From assembly GCF_963678845.1 (NCBI RefSeq), contig NZ_OY787464.1:248001-312000 (forward strand): 64,000 nucleotides of DNA, given 5' to 3'. The notes beneath the pieces are model-generated. The model worked only from the letters and a program-made list of their open reading frames with translations. It did not search any database and was not told the DNA's origin. This DNA comes from an uncultured Bacteroides sp. GTDB taxonomy: Bacteria > Bacteroidota > Bacteroidia > Bacteroidales > Bacteroidaceae. Made by a program: the position numbers and the translations under genes. This document shows, in pieces, positions 7,748 through 16,691 of the stretch; position 1 is the stretch's first letter; every line of letters begins with the position of its first letter.

Positions 7748-8724
7748 ACCCGTAGTGCATTTGGATAAAAAGAAAAGAAGTTGCTCATTATCAAATAAAT
7801 GACTATATTTAATTGTCTACCAAACGATTAAATATATGAGCAACTTCAATGCAAATTACGGAAAAATATTAGAGATATTGCAACAAATAGAGTCTAAAAT
7901 GAATTTTCTTAATCAGATTCGTAAACCCAGGTTATCAGATATCGAATTGATTGCTATTGATTTAACCTCAGAATATATGGGTATTGACTCTGAATATCAA
8001 CTATTCAGGATTCTCCCTGATAAATTGAGTTTAAGGATTGAACGAAGCGTTTATAATAGAAGAAGACGTAAATTATTTTATTTCAAAGAACAGTTGCGTA
8101 AACGAATAGTTTTTCAGATTAGTTCGAGCAGGGATTATTTCATAGTAGATAGTATGCCTTTAGAAGTTTGTAAATTAAGTCGCAGTAGACGAGGTGGCAT
8201 TTGTAGGGAAACTTTTGAAACCTCACCTGATAAAGGTTATTGTGCAACACAACGGATGTATTACTATGGTTATAAACTGCATGCAATATGTACTATTGAT
8301 GGGGTTTTCTCGGATTTCGACTTAACAAAAGCATCCGTACATGATATTCATTATCTCGAAGATGTTAAGCAGAATCATTATGACTGTACTATTCTGGGAG
8401 ATAAAGGATATTTGAGTGTTAATTATCAGTTGGATCTATTTGAAGAAAACAACATTAAACTAGAAGTTCCCATGAGAAATAATCAGCATGGGTATGCTAA
8501 GCAATATATTGTTTTTAGAAAAGCCAGAAAAAGAATTGAAACGTTATTCTCTCAGTTATGTGATCAGTTTATGATTCGTCGGAATTACGCTAAGTCTTTC
8601 AATGGATTTAAAACTAGAATTCATTCGAAAATTATGGCTCTAACTCTTATTCAGCTAATTAATAAATTAAATAATAGAAATATTAATAACATCAAAACAT
8701 GTATTGCCTAAATGCACTACGGGT
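7748..8724 (+). mobile_element. IS982-family insertion sequence, copy 2 (977 bp)
   Basis: The same IS as at 4283-5259, in the same orientation and with the same 15-bp terminal inverted repeats. Here a clean 7-bp target duplication TCTATAT flanks it (7741-7747 and 8725-8731), showing a simple, recent insertion. The insertion point is 7 bp from the peroxiredoxin stop codon, in that gene's 3' untranslated region. The start-codon hairpin is perfect in this copy (7777-7788 with 7836-7847). Confidence 0.96.
7836..8711 (+). CDS. IS982-family transposase, copy 2
   Basis: A 291-aa intact transposase, the same as copy 1 except Ser instead of Ile at residue 2. The catalytic Asp, Asp and Glu blocks (VDSMPLEVC, GDKGYLS, IETLFSQL) are all present. 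It is transcribed towards the peroxiredoxin gene. Its ATG is the first codon of the downstream hairpin arm ATGAGCAACTTC, which is exactly complementary to the upstream GAAGTTGCTCAT, so a transcript entering from outside the IS should hide the start codon. Confidence 0.95.
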   Translation: MSNFNANYGKILEILQQIESKMNFLNQIRKPRLSDIELIAIDLTSEYMGIDSEYQLFRILPDKLSLRIERSVYNRRRRKLFYFKEQLRKRIVFQISSSRDYFIVDSMPLEVCKLSRSRRGGICRETFETSPDKGYCATQRMYYYGYKLHAICTIDGVFSDFDLTKASVHDIHYLEDVKQNHYDCTILGDKGYLSVNYQLDLFEENNIKLEVPMRNNQHGYAKQYIVFRKARKRIETLFSQLCDQFMIRRNYAKSFNGFKTRIHSKIMALTLIQLINKLNNRNINNIKTCIA

Positions 8725-8738
8725 TCTATATATATATA

Positions 8739-9371
8739 TTAATGGTTACTTAAATAATCTGCTACGCCTTCTTCTGTAGCTTTCATTGCATCTTTTCCTT
8801 TGCTCCAGTTTGCCGGACAAACTTCACCGTATTCTTCAAAATGCTGTAGTGCATCTACCATTCTTAAAGCTTCATCAACATTTCTTCCCAGAGGAAGGTC
8901 ATTAATAACGCTGTGTCTTACTAATCCATTCTTATCAATAAGGAACAGTCCGCGATAAGCTACAGGTGCACCTTCGCATACCCAATTTCCATTTTCGTCA
9001 GGAGCATAAGCACCAGCTAAAACTCCAAAGCTTTCTGAGATTGATTTTGAGAAATCGGCAATAATAGGATATTTCACACCTTGAATGCCACCATCCTTCT
9101 TAGGAGTGTTTAACCACGCAAGATGAGAAAACTGTGAATCGACAGAACAGCCAACGACTGCTACGTTTCTTTTCTCAAATTCTTCCAGCTTTTCCTGAAA
9201 TGCATGCAGTTCTGTGGGACAAACAAATGTAAAGTCCATTGGGTAGAAGAAAAATACTACGTACTTATTACCTTCATATTGTGCAAGTGAGAAATTATCT
9301 ACTATTTTATTTCCATCAACAACTGCTGAAGCAGAGAACTTAGGTGCCTTTTTTCCAATTAATGATCTCAT
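8739..9371 (-). CDS. Typical 2-Cys peroxiredoxin (AhpC/Prx family)
   Basis: A 210-aa thiol peroxidase that reduces H2O2 and organic peroxides in the cytoplasm. The peroxidatic Cys51 is in DFTFVCPTELH and the resolving Cys185 is in GEVCPANW, the pattern of typical 2-Cys enzymes. The full thioredoxin-like AhpC/TSA fold and the C-terminal 1-cysPrx_C segment are present. A -7 box TAGCTTTG lies 41 nt before the ATG. IS copy 2 sits immediately after its stop and may have separated it from its terminator. No ahpF reductase is adjacent, so the electron donor cannot be read from context. Confidence 0.95.
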   Translation of the reverse strand: MRSLIGKKAPKFSASAVVDGNKIVDNFSLAQYEGNKYVVFFFYPMDFTFVCPTELHAFQEKLEEFEKRNVAVVGCSVDSQFSHLAWLNTPKKDGGIQGVKYPIIADFSKSISESFGVLAGAYAPDENGNWVCEGAPVAYRGLFLIDKNGLVRHSVINDLPLGRNVDEALRMVDALQHFEEYGEVCPANWSKGKDAMKATEEGVADYLSNH

Positions 9372-9411
9372 AATTTTTAATTTAAATTGTTGTTATTTAT
9401 TTTTCTTTCTA

Positions 9412-9419
9412 CAAAGCTA
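9412..9419 (-). promoter_or_regulatory. -7 promoter box of peroxiredoxin gene
   Basis: Minus-strand TAGCTTTG (TAnnTTTG) lies 41 nt before the ATG at 9371. No -33 TTG is visible at the standard distance, which would fit an activator-dependent promoter but does not prove one. Confidence 0.5.
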
Positions 9420-9508
9420 TAAGATATATTCTGGCTTGCCTAATATTTCCAATTGATAGTTTCTATAGGGATATAGACAAAACCTATTACAGGCACTTAG
9501 TATTAACT

Positions 9509-9538
9509 ATTATGCTCATTTTCAATACTTATTATGCT
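9509..9538. promoter_or_regulatory. Direct repeat ATTATGCT spaced 22 bp
   Basis: ATTATGCT occurs at 9509-9516 and again at 9531-9538, spaced two helical turns apart, in the divergent region between the peroxiredoxin and transaldolase genes. It could be a tandem binding site for a regulator. There is no other support. Confidence 0.25.
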
Positions 9539-9609
9539 AAAACATTTGTACCTTCAGAATTGTTTAGTAGATTTGTTTGATAGTTATATTAACCAAAACA
9601 AATTGTATT

Positions 9610-10266
9610 ATGAAGTTCTTTATTGACACAGCAAATTTGGATCAGATCAGGGAAGCCAATGATCTGGGAGTTCTTGATGGAGTGACAACTAATCCTTCAC
9701 TGATGGCAAAAGAGGGTATTAAAGGTTTAGAAAACCAGCGGAAGCATTATGTTGAGATCTGCAACATTGTGGATGGGGATGTGAGTGCGGAGGTAATTGC
9801 TACTGATTATGAAAGAATGATTCATGAAGGAAGAGAACTGGCCGCTCTTCATCCTAACATAGTAGTGAAAGTTCCTTGCACGGCAGATGGTATTAAGGCT
9901 ATAAAGCATTTTGCAGGTGTGGGAATCCGTACAAACTGCACGCTAGTGTTCTCCGTAGGACAAGCATTACTTGCTGCCAAAGCTGGTGCCACATACGTTT
10001 CTCCCTTCGTTGGTCGACTGGATGACATTTGCAGTGACGGCATTGAAGTAGTTCGTAAAATAGTAGAGATGTATACCCTTTATGATATAAAGACACAGGT
10101 GTTGGCTGCTTCTATCAGGCACACACAACATATTATTCAATGCATTGAGGTTGGAGCAGATGTTGCAACCTGTCCGCTAAGTGCAATCAAAGGTTTGCTT
10201 AAACACCCGTTGACTGATAGCGGATTAGAGCAGTTCCTGGCAGATTACAAAAAAATAAGTGACTAA
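9610..10266 (+). CDS. Transaldolase / fructose-6-phosphate aldolase-like protein
   Basis: 218 aa from the ATG at 9610. An in-frame TTG at 9577 would add 11 residues but gives no conserved sequence. Starting [16 protein letters not shown], with TTNPSL and the Schiff-base Lys87 in VVKVPCT, it belongs to the short TalC/FSA transaldolase group that transfers or cleaves dihydroxyacetone units in the pentose phosphate pathway. The motif [19 protein letters not shown] and the length fit well. Sequence alone does not settle whether it acts as transaldolase or as F6P aldolase; in Bacteroides these proteins are annotated both ways. It stands divergent from the peroxiredoxin, with a 36-bp gap to a small downstream ORF. 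Confidence 0.92.
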   Translation: MKFFIDTANLDQIREANDLGVLDGVTTNPSLMAKEGIKGLENQRKHYVEICNIVDGDVSAEVIATDYERMIHEGRELAALHPNIVVKVPCTADGIKAIKHFAGVGIRTNCTLVFSVGQALLAAKAGATYVSPFVGRLDDICSDGIEVVRKIVEMYTLYDIKTQVLAASIRHTQHIIQCIEVGADVATCPLSAIKGLLKHPLTDSGLEQFLADYKKISD

Positions 10267-10302
10267 ATTTGTTGAAGAGCGGCGATAAACGGTATTTGTA
10301 TA

Positions 10303-10488
10303 ATGAGAATTACTTTAAAAAATAATTTAAGAAAATTGAGGATAACACTGATAGTTCTTTCGTCTCTCTTTTTATTAGCATTGTATCCTTATCTTTATTT
10401 TACTGGTGATATGAGTACGTTATCATTTATATGCGGAATATTGTCAATGGTTATTATTATATCATTGCAACTGAAACTAATGAAGTAA
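10303..10488 (+). CDS. Small two-helix membrane protein, hypothetical
   Basis: A 61-aa open frame starting MRITLKNNLRKLRI with two hydrophobic stretches (about residues 14-32 and 40-57) separated by FTGDMST, and a basic start that predicts a cytoplasmic N-terminus. It follows the transaldolase by 36 bp on the same strand and ends 11 bp before the convergent rprY stop. I do not recognise a family. The membrane-like composition and tidy fit between two genes favour a real gene, but its shortness leaves doubt. Confidence 0.5.
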   Translation: MRITLKNNLRKLRITLIVLSSLFLLALYPYLYFTGDMSTLSFICGILSMVIIISLQLKLMK

Positions 10489-10499
10489 CTAAATAATTC

Positions 10500-11192
10500 T
10501 TAGTTCACAATAAGTTTATAGCCAATTCCACGAATATTAATGATGCGTATCCGTTGGTCCAGAGACAGCTTATGGCGAAGTTTAGTGATGAATACCTGTA
10601 AGCTTCGGGAGTTAAAGAAGCTATCATCTCCCCAAAGCTCGATAAGTAAATTTTGGGTACTCACTACCTGATCTTTATTTTCACACAGTCGCTTTAGAAT
10701 TTCTGATTCACGATGTGATAATTCTATGGAAGTGCCTGAAAATGAAAGCTGTTGTGTTATTGAATGAAAAGAATAGTTACCTATTGTATGCATTACGTTC
10801 TTTTTTTCTTCCATGAAAGCTCTGTGGACCAATGATTTTATGCGAACAATAAGTTCCTGCATTCCGAAAGGTTTTTTCAGGTAATCGTTGGCTCCTAATT
10901 CAAATCCCTCTACCACATCGTTAATGGCTGAGCGCGCTGTAAGAAACAATACCGGGGTGGTTTTATCCGTCTGACGGATGCGACGCACCATCTCAAAGCC
11001 ATCCATTTTGGGCATCATCACATCAGCCACCAATACATCGGGACGAAGTTGCATAAAAAGGCGCAGTCCCTCCTCTCCATCTTTTGCAGTGGTAATAAGA
11101 AAGTCCTTTTCTTCAAGCGTATCTTTGATAATCATTGATAGTGTTTGCTCATCTTCCACTAACAATACATTGATTTTATCATTTGTTTTCAT
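10500..11192 (-). CDS. rprY: Response regulator RprY (OmpR/PhoB family)
   Basis: 230 aa. The N-terminal receiver domain has the acidic pair VEDE, the phospho-acceptor Asp in VLVADVMMPKMDG, the conserved Thr (LFLTAR) and Lys (YLKKPF). The C-terminal winged helix follows from about residue 130. It starts inside the end of the kinase gene (14-bp overlap), so the pair is translationally coupled. The pair corresponds to Bacteroides fragilis RprX/RprY, a two-component system reported in connection with tetracycline response and later with redox regulation. It is a DNA-binding transcription factor; its targets are not visible here, though the divergent outer-membrane gene is a candidate. Confidence 0.93.
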   Translation of the reverse strand: MKTNDKINVLLVEDEQTLSMIIKDTLEEKDFLITTAKDGEEGLRLFMQLRPDVLVADVMMPKMDGFEMVRRIRQTDKTTPVLFLTARSAINDVVEGFELGANDYLKKPFGMQELIVRIKSLVHRAFMEEKKNVMHTIGNYSFHSITQQLSFSGTSIELSHRESEILKRLCENKDQVVSTQNLLIELWGDDSFFNSRSLQVFITKLRHKLSLDQRIRIINIRGIGYKLIVN

Positions 11193-12672
11193 GCTGCGGC
11201 AGTTTAAATGTAAATGTAGAACCTTTACCTAAAGTACTTTTCACGTTAATACTCCCTCCCATCCTTTCAACAAGAGTTCTAACGTAGAAAAGTCCCAATC
11301 CAAATCCTTTTACGTCGTGCAGGTTACCGGTAGGCACTCTGTAGAACTTATCAAAGATGTGAGTTTGCTTCTCGGGAGCAATACCTATTCCTTTATCTGA
11401 AACTTCTACAGAAAACTCATTATTGCTGTTACTGATGCTAATTGATACATCGGCTTTCTCCGGTGAATATTTCACAGCATTATCAAGAAGATTACTCAAA
11501 ATGTTGTATGTATGCACACGGTCTGTCTTAACAGATAGGTTTTCGGGATTAACAGACAAAGTAAAGTTTACAGGTTTATTAGCCTTTATCTTGTGTTGCT
11601 CTATGAGATTGCCAGCCAGCTCCTTTACATTTATAGTTTCCATATTAAGACGAAAGGTTTTTCGTTGTTCCATACTCATGGAAAGAATCTGTTCCACCAG
11701 CCCGCTAAGCCTTTGTAATTGCTCGAGACAAATATTTAGATACTTTTCACGCTTACTTTCATTATCTATAAGATTAAAGTTGAGCAGAGCATCGGTTGCC
11801 GCATAGGTTATTGCTATCGGAGTCTTCAGTTCGTGAGTAATATTATTGGTAAAGTCCGATTTCATCTCGTCCAGTGTTTTTTGTTTCAGAATGGTTCTGA
11901 TAAGATACCAGAATGAAACAGACAATATAACAAGGATAATGAATGATGTGAGAAGAATTCCCGTCATTTGTTTCAGTATAATTCCATCTGTAGGCTCGGT
12001 ATATACCTTATAAGCATGTGCACCCTGAACATCATACTTCAGTTCATACATTTTCAGAGTCTTGGTGTCAATGGAAGCTGGTAAGGAAGAACTTTGTACT
12101 TTGTGCGTTTTTGTATTTACAACTTGTGTGTAGTGGTGGATATTGAGATTGTATTTCTTTAATTCGCTATTCATTATACTATCAAAGTCCCGAACATTGA
12201 TTGCTTCTACGTTAATATCAATTGCCGAGTGCAAGCCTTGCTGCATTTGCCTTAGCATAGCATCTATAGAGTTTTGATCTTTTCCTATATTTATGCTATC
12301 GTTAACTAAATTATTACCTTGAAGAATCCTTTCGTTTTCATAAGTTGCACCATCTCTTCTCATTGTTTTTTTTATAACAATATGGCTTGTTTTATTAACT
12401 TCTCCTTTCCTAAATAATGTAGAGTAAGAGACCTCACCGTGTATATCGGCTTTTACATCGGTCACTCGTTGTTTGTTCTCCTTCTCACTCAATCTATCGG
12501 CACGCATAAACAGTTCAATATGATCAGCATTTTTTATGGCATTCTCAATATTTGTGTCGGTCTGCTTGCTTGTGCTATGGTAAAAGCTTACCAGCCAATA
12601 AGCCTGATAGATAAACACCCCTGTGAGAGACAGGATGATGAGTAACGCTATTATTTTAAAAGGTAGTTTCAT
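11179..12672 (-). CDS. rprX: Sensor histidine kinase RprX
   Basis: 497 aa. It has an N-terminal membrane helix (about residues 5-28), a periplasmic sensor of about 210 residues, a second helix (about 238-258, LTSFIILVILSVSFWYLI), then HisKA with the phospho-acceptor in NITHELKTPIAI, and HATPase_c with NLLDNAVKYS, DKGIGI and GFGLGL. It phosphorylates RprY. A minus-strand TATTTTTG box at 12678-12685 ends only 5 nt before the ATG, so the transcript may be leaderless or the real promoter may lie further out. The gene is divergent from the beta-barrel gene with a 132-bp gap. Confidence 0.93.
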   Translation of the reverse strand: MKLPFKIIALLIILSLTGVFIYQAYWLVSFYHSTSKQTDTNIENAIKNADHIELFMRADRLSEKENKQRVTDVKADIHGEVSYSTLFRKGEVNKTSHIVIKKTMRRDGATYENERILQGNNLVNDSINIGKDQNSIDAMLRQMQQGLHSAIDINVEAINVRDFDSIMNSELKKYNLNIHHYTQVVNTKTHKVQSSSLPASIDTKTLKMYELKYDVQGAHAYKVYTEPTDGIILKQMTGILLTSFIILVILSVSFWYLIRTILKQKTLDEMKSDFTNNITHELKTPIAITYAATDALLNFNLIDNESKREKYLNICLEQLQRLSGLVEQILSMSMEQRKTFRLNMETINVKELAGNLIEQHKIKANKPVNFTLSVNPENLSVKTDRVHTYNILSNLLDNAVKYSPEKADVSISISNSNNEFSVEVSDKGIGIAPEKQTHIFDKFYRVPTGNLHDVKGFGLGLFYVRTLVERMGGSINVKSTLGKGSTFTFKLPQHENK

Positions 12673-12677
12673 GCGTA

Positions 12678-12685
12678 CAAAAATA
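12678..12685 (-). promoter_or_regulatory. -7 box 5 nt before rprX start (possible leaderless mRNA)
   Basis: Minus-strand TATTTTTG is followed by TACGC and then ATG. A start point about 6 nt after the box would coincide with the A of the start codon. Confidence 0.4.
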
Positions 12686-12804
12686 AGTATAAAGCGTATA
12701 CAATCTTCTTTTTGATAAGACTAAATAACACTATATAATCATCTGATAACACAATACTGTTTCTTTTTTGTTGAATTTTGCATCGTAAACAAAATAAACA
12801 CATT

Positions 12805-14883
12805 ATGAAAAAACTCTTCATGATAATAATTTTTAGTTCTTTCTGCTTCTGGGCGAAAGCACAAGTTAGTGATTCTGCATCGGTATCTGTAGACAGTGTT
12901 CTGCATCAGTTGCCCGAGATCATGGTAAAAGGCGAACGCCCCATGGTAAAGGCCTCACAAGGCAAACTTATCTATGATCTGCCCCGTATAGTCAGTAACT
13001 TGCCAGTAGATAACGCTTACGACGCAATAAAAGAGATTCCGGGAGTAATGGATATGCAAGGAGCATTGTCTTTGGCAGGATCGGCTGTAAATATTATCAT
13101 CAACGGGAAAGTATGTACCATGAGTGCTGAGCAACTTACAACTTTACTGAAAACCATTCCGGTGTCTAAAATAGAAAAAGCAGAAGTGATGTATGCAGCT
13201 CCGGCGCGGTATAATATTCGTGGAGCAGTGATTAATCTGGTGTTGAAATCGGGTATTGGTGAAGCCCCTTCGCTTATGGGAGAGCTTTATTCGGCATGGA
13301 CACAAAAGTATTACGAGAATCTACAGGAAAGGGGAAGCCTGCTTTTCTCTTCCAATAAATTTTCTGCCGATTTTCTATATTCATACGGCAACGGACGTGA
13401 ATATTCAGGCAATGACAGATATGAGAAACATTTACTAAAAGGTACTACATACGATTTAAGCCAGATTACCAGAGGGCATTCACGTGATGAAGATAATAAT
13501 CTTCGATTGGGGATGGATTATTCTTTCACTAAAGATAATGTTCTTAGTTTTGTATATTCCACTCAGTTATCAAAAGGTACTTATCACAATGCCACAACGG
13601 GATCTGAAGTAAGTAAGGCGGATAAATATGACGACAGTCAGCTTCATAATCTAAAACTCGACTATCAGTCGCCCTTTGGAATGAAGGTAGGTTCAGAGTT
13701 TACTTATTACAAGAATCCTGGTTCACAGTTTTTTAAGGGAGTGATGAATAACACGGATACTCATTTCTTTTCAAAAGATCAGCAGAAAATCAATAAATGG
13801 ATGTTTTACCTGAACCAAAGCCATCAGTTACCGGCTAACTGGGGAATCAATTATGGAGTGCAATATACAACCTCTACCGATAATAATTACCAGTACTACT
13901 TTGATGACGTTACGGGAGACTATATACCAACGAACTCCCTGAACAGCAAACGCAAAGAGCATACGTTCAACGGTTTTGCAGGATTTAATAAGAATTTTGG
14001 TGATAAGTTTTCCATGGATGCTTCTCTTGCGGCAGAGTATTACAAGACTGTTGTATGGAATGAATGGACTTTCTATCCCACTTTAAACGCTACCTATACT
14101 CCTAAAGCAGGACATGTGTTGCAACTGTCTTTTTCCAGCAATAAGCAATATCCTCCTTACTGGAGTACGAATGATGCAATCACAAATGCAAGCAGCTATG
14201 TGGAAATTCAGGGTAATCCATACCTGAAACCTTCACGGGAATACGAAACAAACCTGACATATATTTTGAAGAGCAAGTATATGTTTACGGCATTCTTTAA
14301 TCATGTACCCGATTATTTCACACAGGTTCCTTATCAGTCGCCCGACAGATTGGTACTGATCTATAAATATCATAATTTCAATTATCAGCAACAAGTAGGA
14401 CTGCAGACTGTTATCCCATTTAAGGTGAAAAACTTTCTTGACTCACGCCTTACGTTGGTGGGTTATTACAAGCGTGAGAAAGACAATGATTTCTACGATA
14501 TACCTTTCAACCGTAGCAAATATTCATTCATGGCGAGCATGAATAACACTTTCACCATCTCTTCTCAGCCTGATATCAAGTTTGTTCTTACAGGCTTCTA
14601 TCAAAATGGGACTATTCAGGGAATATATGATTTAAGTCGTTCATTCGATGTAAATACGGCTTTGAAATGGACGTTTGCCAAACAACGTGTACAGATTACT
14701 TTAAAGGGAGACGATTTGTTTAATTCAAGCTTTATAAAGACCAGCATAGATTATGCTAATCAGTACAGCACGATGAAGACAGTTATGGATAACCGTGCAT
14801 TCACGCTTTCTTTCAGTTACAAGTTTGGTAATTACAAAGAGAAACAACGTAAAGCAGTTGATACTTCCCGATTCAGTAAATAG
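12805..14883 (+). CDS. TonB-dependent-like outer membrane beta-barrel protein
   Basis: 692 aa from the ATG at 12805; an upstream in-frame TTG at 12778 is rejected because the signal peptide starts at MKKLFMIIIFSSFCFWAKAQ. A plug-like domain (about residues 35-150) contains LPEIMVKGERPMVK, AIKEIPGVMD and INGK, then a long beta-barrel (Pfam OMP_b-brl_3 type) runs to the end with alternating aromatic strands and a terminal FSYKFG block. No carboxypeptidase-like N-terminal domain is present, and there is no SusD partner. It is predicted to sit in the outer membrane; the ligand is unknown. Divergence from rprXY suggests, but does not show, RprY control. Confidence 0.88.
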   Translation: MKKLFMIIIFSSFCFWAKAQVSDSASVSVDSVLHQLPEIMVKGERPMVKASQGKLIYDLPRIVSNLPVDNAYDAIKEIPGVMDMQGALSLAGSAVNIIINGKVCTMSAEQLTTLLKTIPVSKIEKAEVMYAAPARYNIRGAVINLVLKSGIGEAPSLMGELYSAWTQKYYENLQERGSLLFSSNKFSADFLYSYGNGREYSGNDRYEKHLLKGTTYDLSQITRGHSRDEDNNLRLGMDYSFTKDNVLSFVYSTQLSKGTYHNATTGSEVSKADKYDDSQLHNLKLDYQSPFGMKVGSEFTYYKNPGSQFFKGVMNNTDTHFFSKDQQKINKWMFYLNQSHQLPANWGINYGVQYTTSTDNNYQYYFDDVTGDYIPTNSLNSKRKEHTFNGFAGFNKNFGDKFSMDASLAAEYYKTVVWNEWTFYPTLNATYTPKAGHVLQLSFSSNKQYPPYWSTNDAITNASSYVEIQGNPYLKPSREYETNLTYILKSKYMFTAFFNHVPDYFTQVPYQSPDRLVLIYKYHNFNYQQQVGLQTVIPFKVKNFLDSRLTLVGYYKREKDNDFYDIPFNRSKYSFMASMNNTFTISSQPDIKFVLTGFYQNGTIQGIYDLSRSFDVNTALKWTFAKQRVQITLKGDDLFNSSFIKTSIDYANQYSTMKTVMDNRAFTLSFSYKFGNYKEKQRKAVDTSRFSK

Positions 14884-14910
14884 AGACTCTTACGTTTAAT
14901 TTCACTTATA

Positions 14911-16443
14911 TCACTTTTTTAATCTGAGCTCGTAAAGGTCATTCCTTCTATCCTTCAGGTTCCTCACACTACCGTAGGTATGGAGTTCACTAAGTAAGTC
15001 GAGATCCACATCAGACACCAGAATCATTTCAGTGTTTGGTGTGGCTTCGGCACACTTTCCATCAGTGGGGAATGCGAAATCACAAGGAGTGAATACTCCG
15101 GATTGGGCGTACTGTATATCCATATTGTGCACACGTGGCAGATTTCCCACACTACCCGCAATAACCACAAAGCATTCATTCTCAATAGCTCGGGCCTGAG
15201 CACAAATTCTTACGCGTGAATATCCGTTTTGTGTGTCAGTAAGGAAAGGAACGAAAAGTATCTGCATTCCTTGATCGGCCATTATACGGGTTAGTTCCGG
15301 GTATTCCACATCGTAACAAATCAATATCCCTATCTTCGCACAATCAGTATCAAAGGTTTTAATTACTCTTCCTCCGGAAAGTCCCCAGCTTTTGGTTTCA
15401 TCGGGAGTAACATGGATTTTTTCGTAAGTATCAAAGGTGCCATCTCTGCGGCAAAGAAATCCCACATTATAGAGGTCGTCGCCACGAAGTTGCGGCATAC
15501 TTCCGGTAATGATATTAATGTTGTAACTGATGGCCAGATTTATGAAGCGCTTGCGTATCTCGTTGGTATATTTGGCAAGCTCACGAATGGCCTGAGATTC
15601 TCCCAGATGATTGAACTTTGCCATCAATGGTGCATTGAAATACTCGGGGAAAAGTACAAAATCACTTTTATAATCAGATACCGCATCCACAAAGAATTCC
15701 ACTTGTTCAAATACATCGTCAATTGTGTTATAGGAGCGCATCTGCCATTGAACCAGCCCTAGTCTGATCGTTGTTTTCTGAGGAATAAACTCTTGCGTGG
15801 GTGGCTGATAGTATATGTTATCCCATTGCAAAAGGCATGCAAAGTGACGTGATTCCTCGTCGTTAGGCAAGTAATTAGTCATCACCTTACGCACATGAAA
15901 GTCGTTGGACAGCTGAAAGGTAAGCACAGGATCGAAAATCTCTTTCTTACTCACTTTATGAATATACTCTTTAGGGCGAATATCTTCAGCGTACTTATGA
16001 TAATTGGGTATCCTGCCGCCAAACATGATTGCTTTGAGATTTAGTGTCTCACAAAGTTCCTTTCGGTAATCATACATTCTTCTTGCCAGTCTGAGCCCAC
16101 GATATTCAGGATGAATAAAGACTTCTATTCCGTACAAGATGTTTCCGTTAGGATTGTGCGTATTGAAAGTTTCCTGCCCCGTAACAGAAGCATAAGTGTG
16201 ATCGTTTTTCACCATGTCATAATCAACAATGATTGAAAAGGCACACCCCACTATTTTATTGTCTACAACCGCCACAATTTGACCTTCAGGAAATATTGTG
16301 ATTAACTTTTCTATTTGTTCGTGCGACCAGAAGACATCGCTTCCATCTGAATAGGTTCTGGTAAATGATTGTGAGAGTTGGGCATAATCGTCCAGCTGCA
16401 GAGAACGTATTTTTACTTTGCTTATTTTATGCATTGGTTCCAT
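14911..16443 (-). CDS. GNAT acetyltransferase - carbon-nitrogen hydrolase fusion
   Basis: 510 aa. Residues 1-200 form a GNAT N-acetyltransferase domain (IKSRSLQLDDYAQL-like start, and the acetyl-CoA-binding block around GIEVFIHPEYRGLRLARRMY). Residues 225-500 form a nitrilase-superfamily amidase with the catalytic Glu in LFPEYF, Lys in YEKIHVTPDE and Cys in ILICYDVEYPE. This two-domain protein is a recurrent family in bacteria, but its substrate is not established. It is plausibly an amide-forming or amide-breaking pair acting on the same small molecule. It is monocistronic, with a TACCTTTG box at 16475-16482 before it. Confidence 0.92.
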   Translation of the reverse strand: MEPMHKISKVKIRSLQLDDYAQLSQSFTRTYSDGSDVFWSHEQIEKLITIFPEGQIVAVVDNKIVGCAFSIIVDYDMVKNDHTYASVTGQETFNTHNPNGNILYGIEVFIHPEYRGLRLARRMYDYRKELCETLNLKAIMFGGRIPNYHKYAEDIRPKEYIHKVSKKEIFDPVLTFQLSNDFHVRKVMTNYLPNDEESRHFACLLQWDNIYYQPPTQEFIPQKTTIRLGLVQWQMRSYNTIDDVFEQVEFFVDAVSDYKSDFVLFPEYFNAPLMAKFNHLGESQAIRELAKYTNEIRKRFINLAISYNINIITGSMPQLRGDDLYNVGFLCRRDGTFDTYEKIHVTPDETKSWGLSGGRVIKTFDTDCAKIGILICYDVEYPELTRIMADQGMQILFVPFLTDTQNGYSRVRICAQARAIENECFVVIAGSVGNLPRVHNMDIQYAQSGVFTPCDFAFPTDGKCAEATPNTEMILVSDVDLDLLSELHTYGSVRNLKDRRNDLYELRLKK

Positions 16444-16474
16444 AACTGCTCCATTTTGATTAATCTAGTAGTAA

Positions 16475-16515
16475 CAAAGGTAAAGGATTTTTCTGAAATC
16501 CATTCAACAATGGAT
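16475..16515 (-). promoter_or_regulatory. Promoter box and palindrome before the GNAT-nitrilase gene
   Basis: A -7 box TACCTTTG on the minus strand (16475-16482) lies 31 nt before the ATG. Upstream, at the place of the -33 region, is the perfect palindrome ATCCATT-CAAC-AATGGAT (16498-16515), which may be an operator. Confidence 0.4.
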
Positions 16516-16635
16516 AAAAATATATAAGGAATAAACGGACAATTAAACCTGAATTAAACCAGCATCATTCAGTAATAAATAATTCTCAAAAGATTATTCT
16601 CTCAACGGAACATGAAGCAGAAACCAAAAAACGAG

Positions 16636-16643
16636 TATATTTG
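16636..16643 (+). promoter_or_regulatory. -7 promoter box of the GH115 gene
   Basis: TATATTTG matches TAnnTTTG and lies 48 nt before the ATG at 16692. Its position excludes the longer frame that starts at 16641. Confidence 0.6.
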
Positions 16644-16691
16644 TCATCTATAACTATTCACAGTTTGATCAGCATAATATTATTAAACGCT

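Noticed and set aside
4283..8724. The two IS982 copies and the genes between them as a composite transposon
   Set aside because: Copy 2 has its own 7-bp duplication and the outer flanks (ATATATA left, TCTATAT right) do not match, so the copies arrived separately.
9577..9609. Longer transaldolase start at TTG 9577
   Set aside because: The extra 11 residues lack family similarity; the conserved protein begins MKFFIDTA at 9610.
12778..12804. Longer start of the beta-barrel gene at TTG 12778
   Set aside because: The signal peptide begins at the ATG 12805, and a promoter-like GAATTTTG overlaps the longer start.
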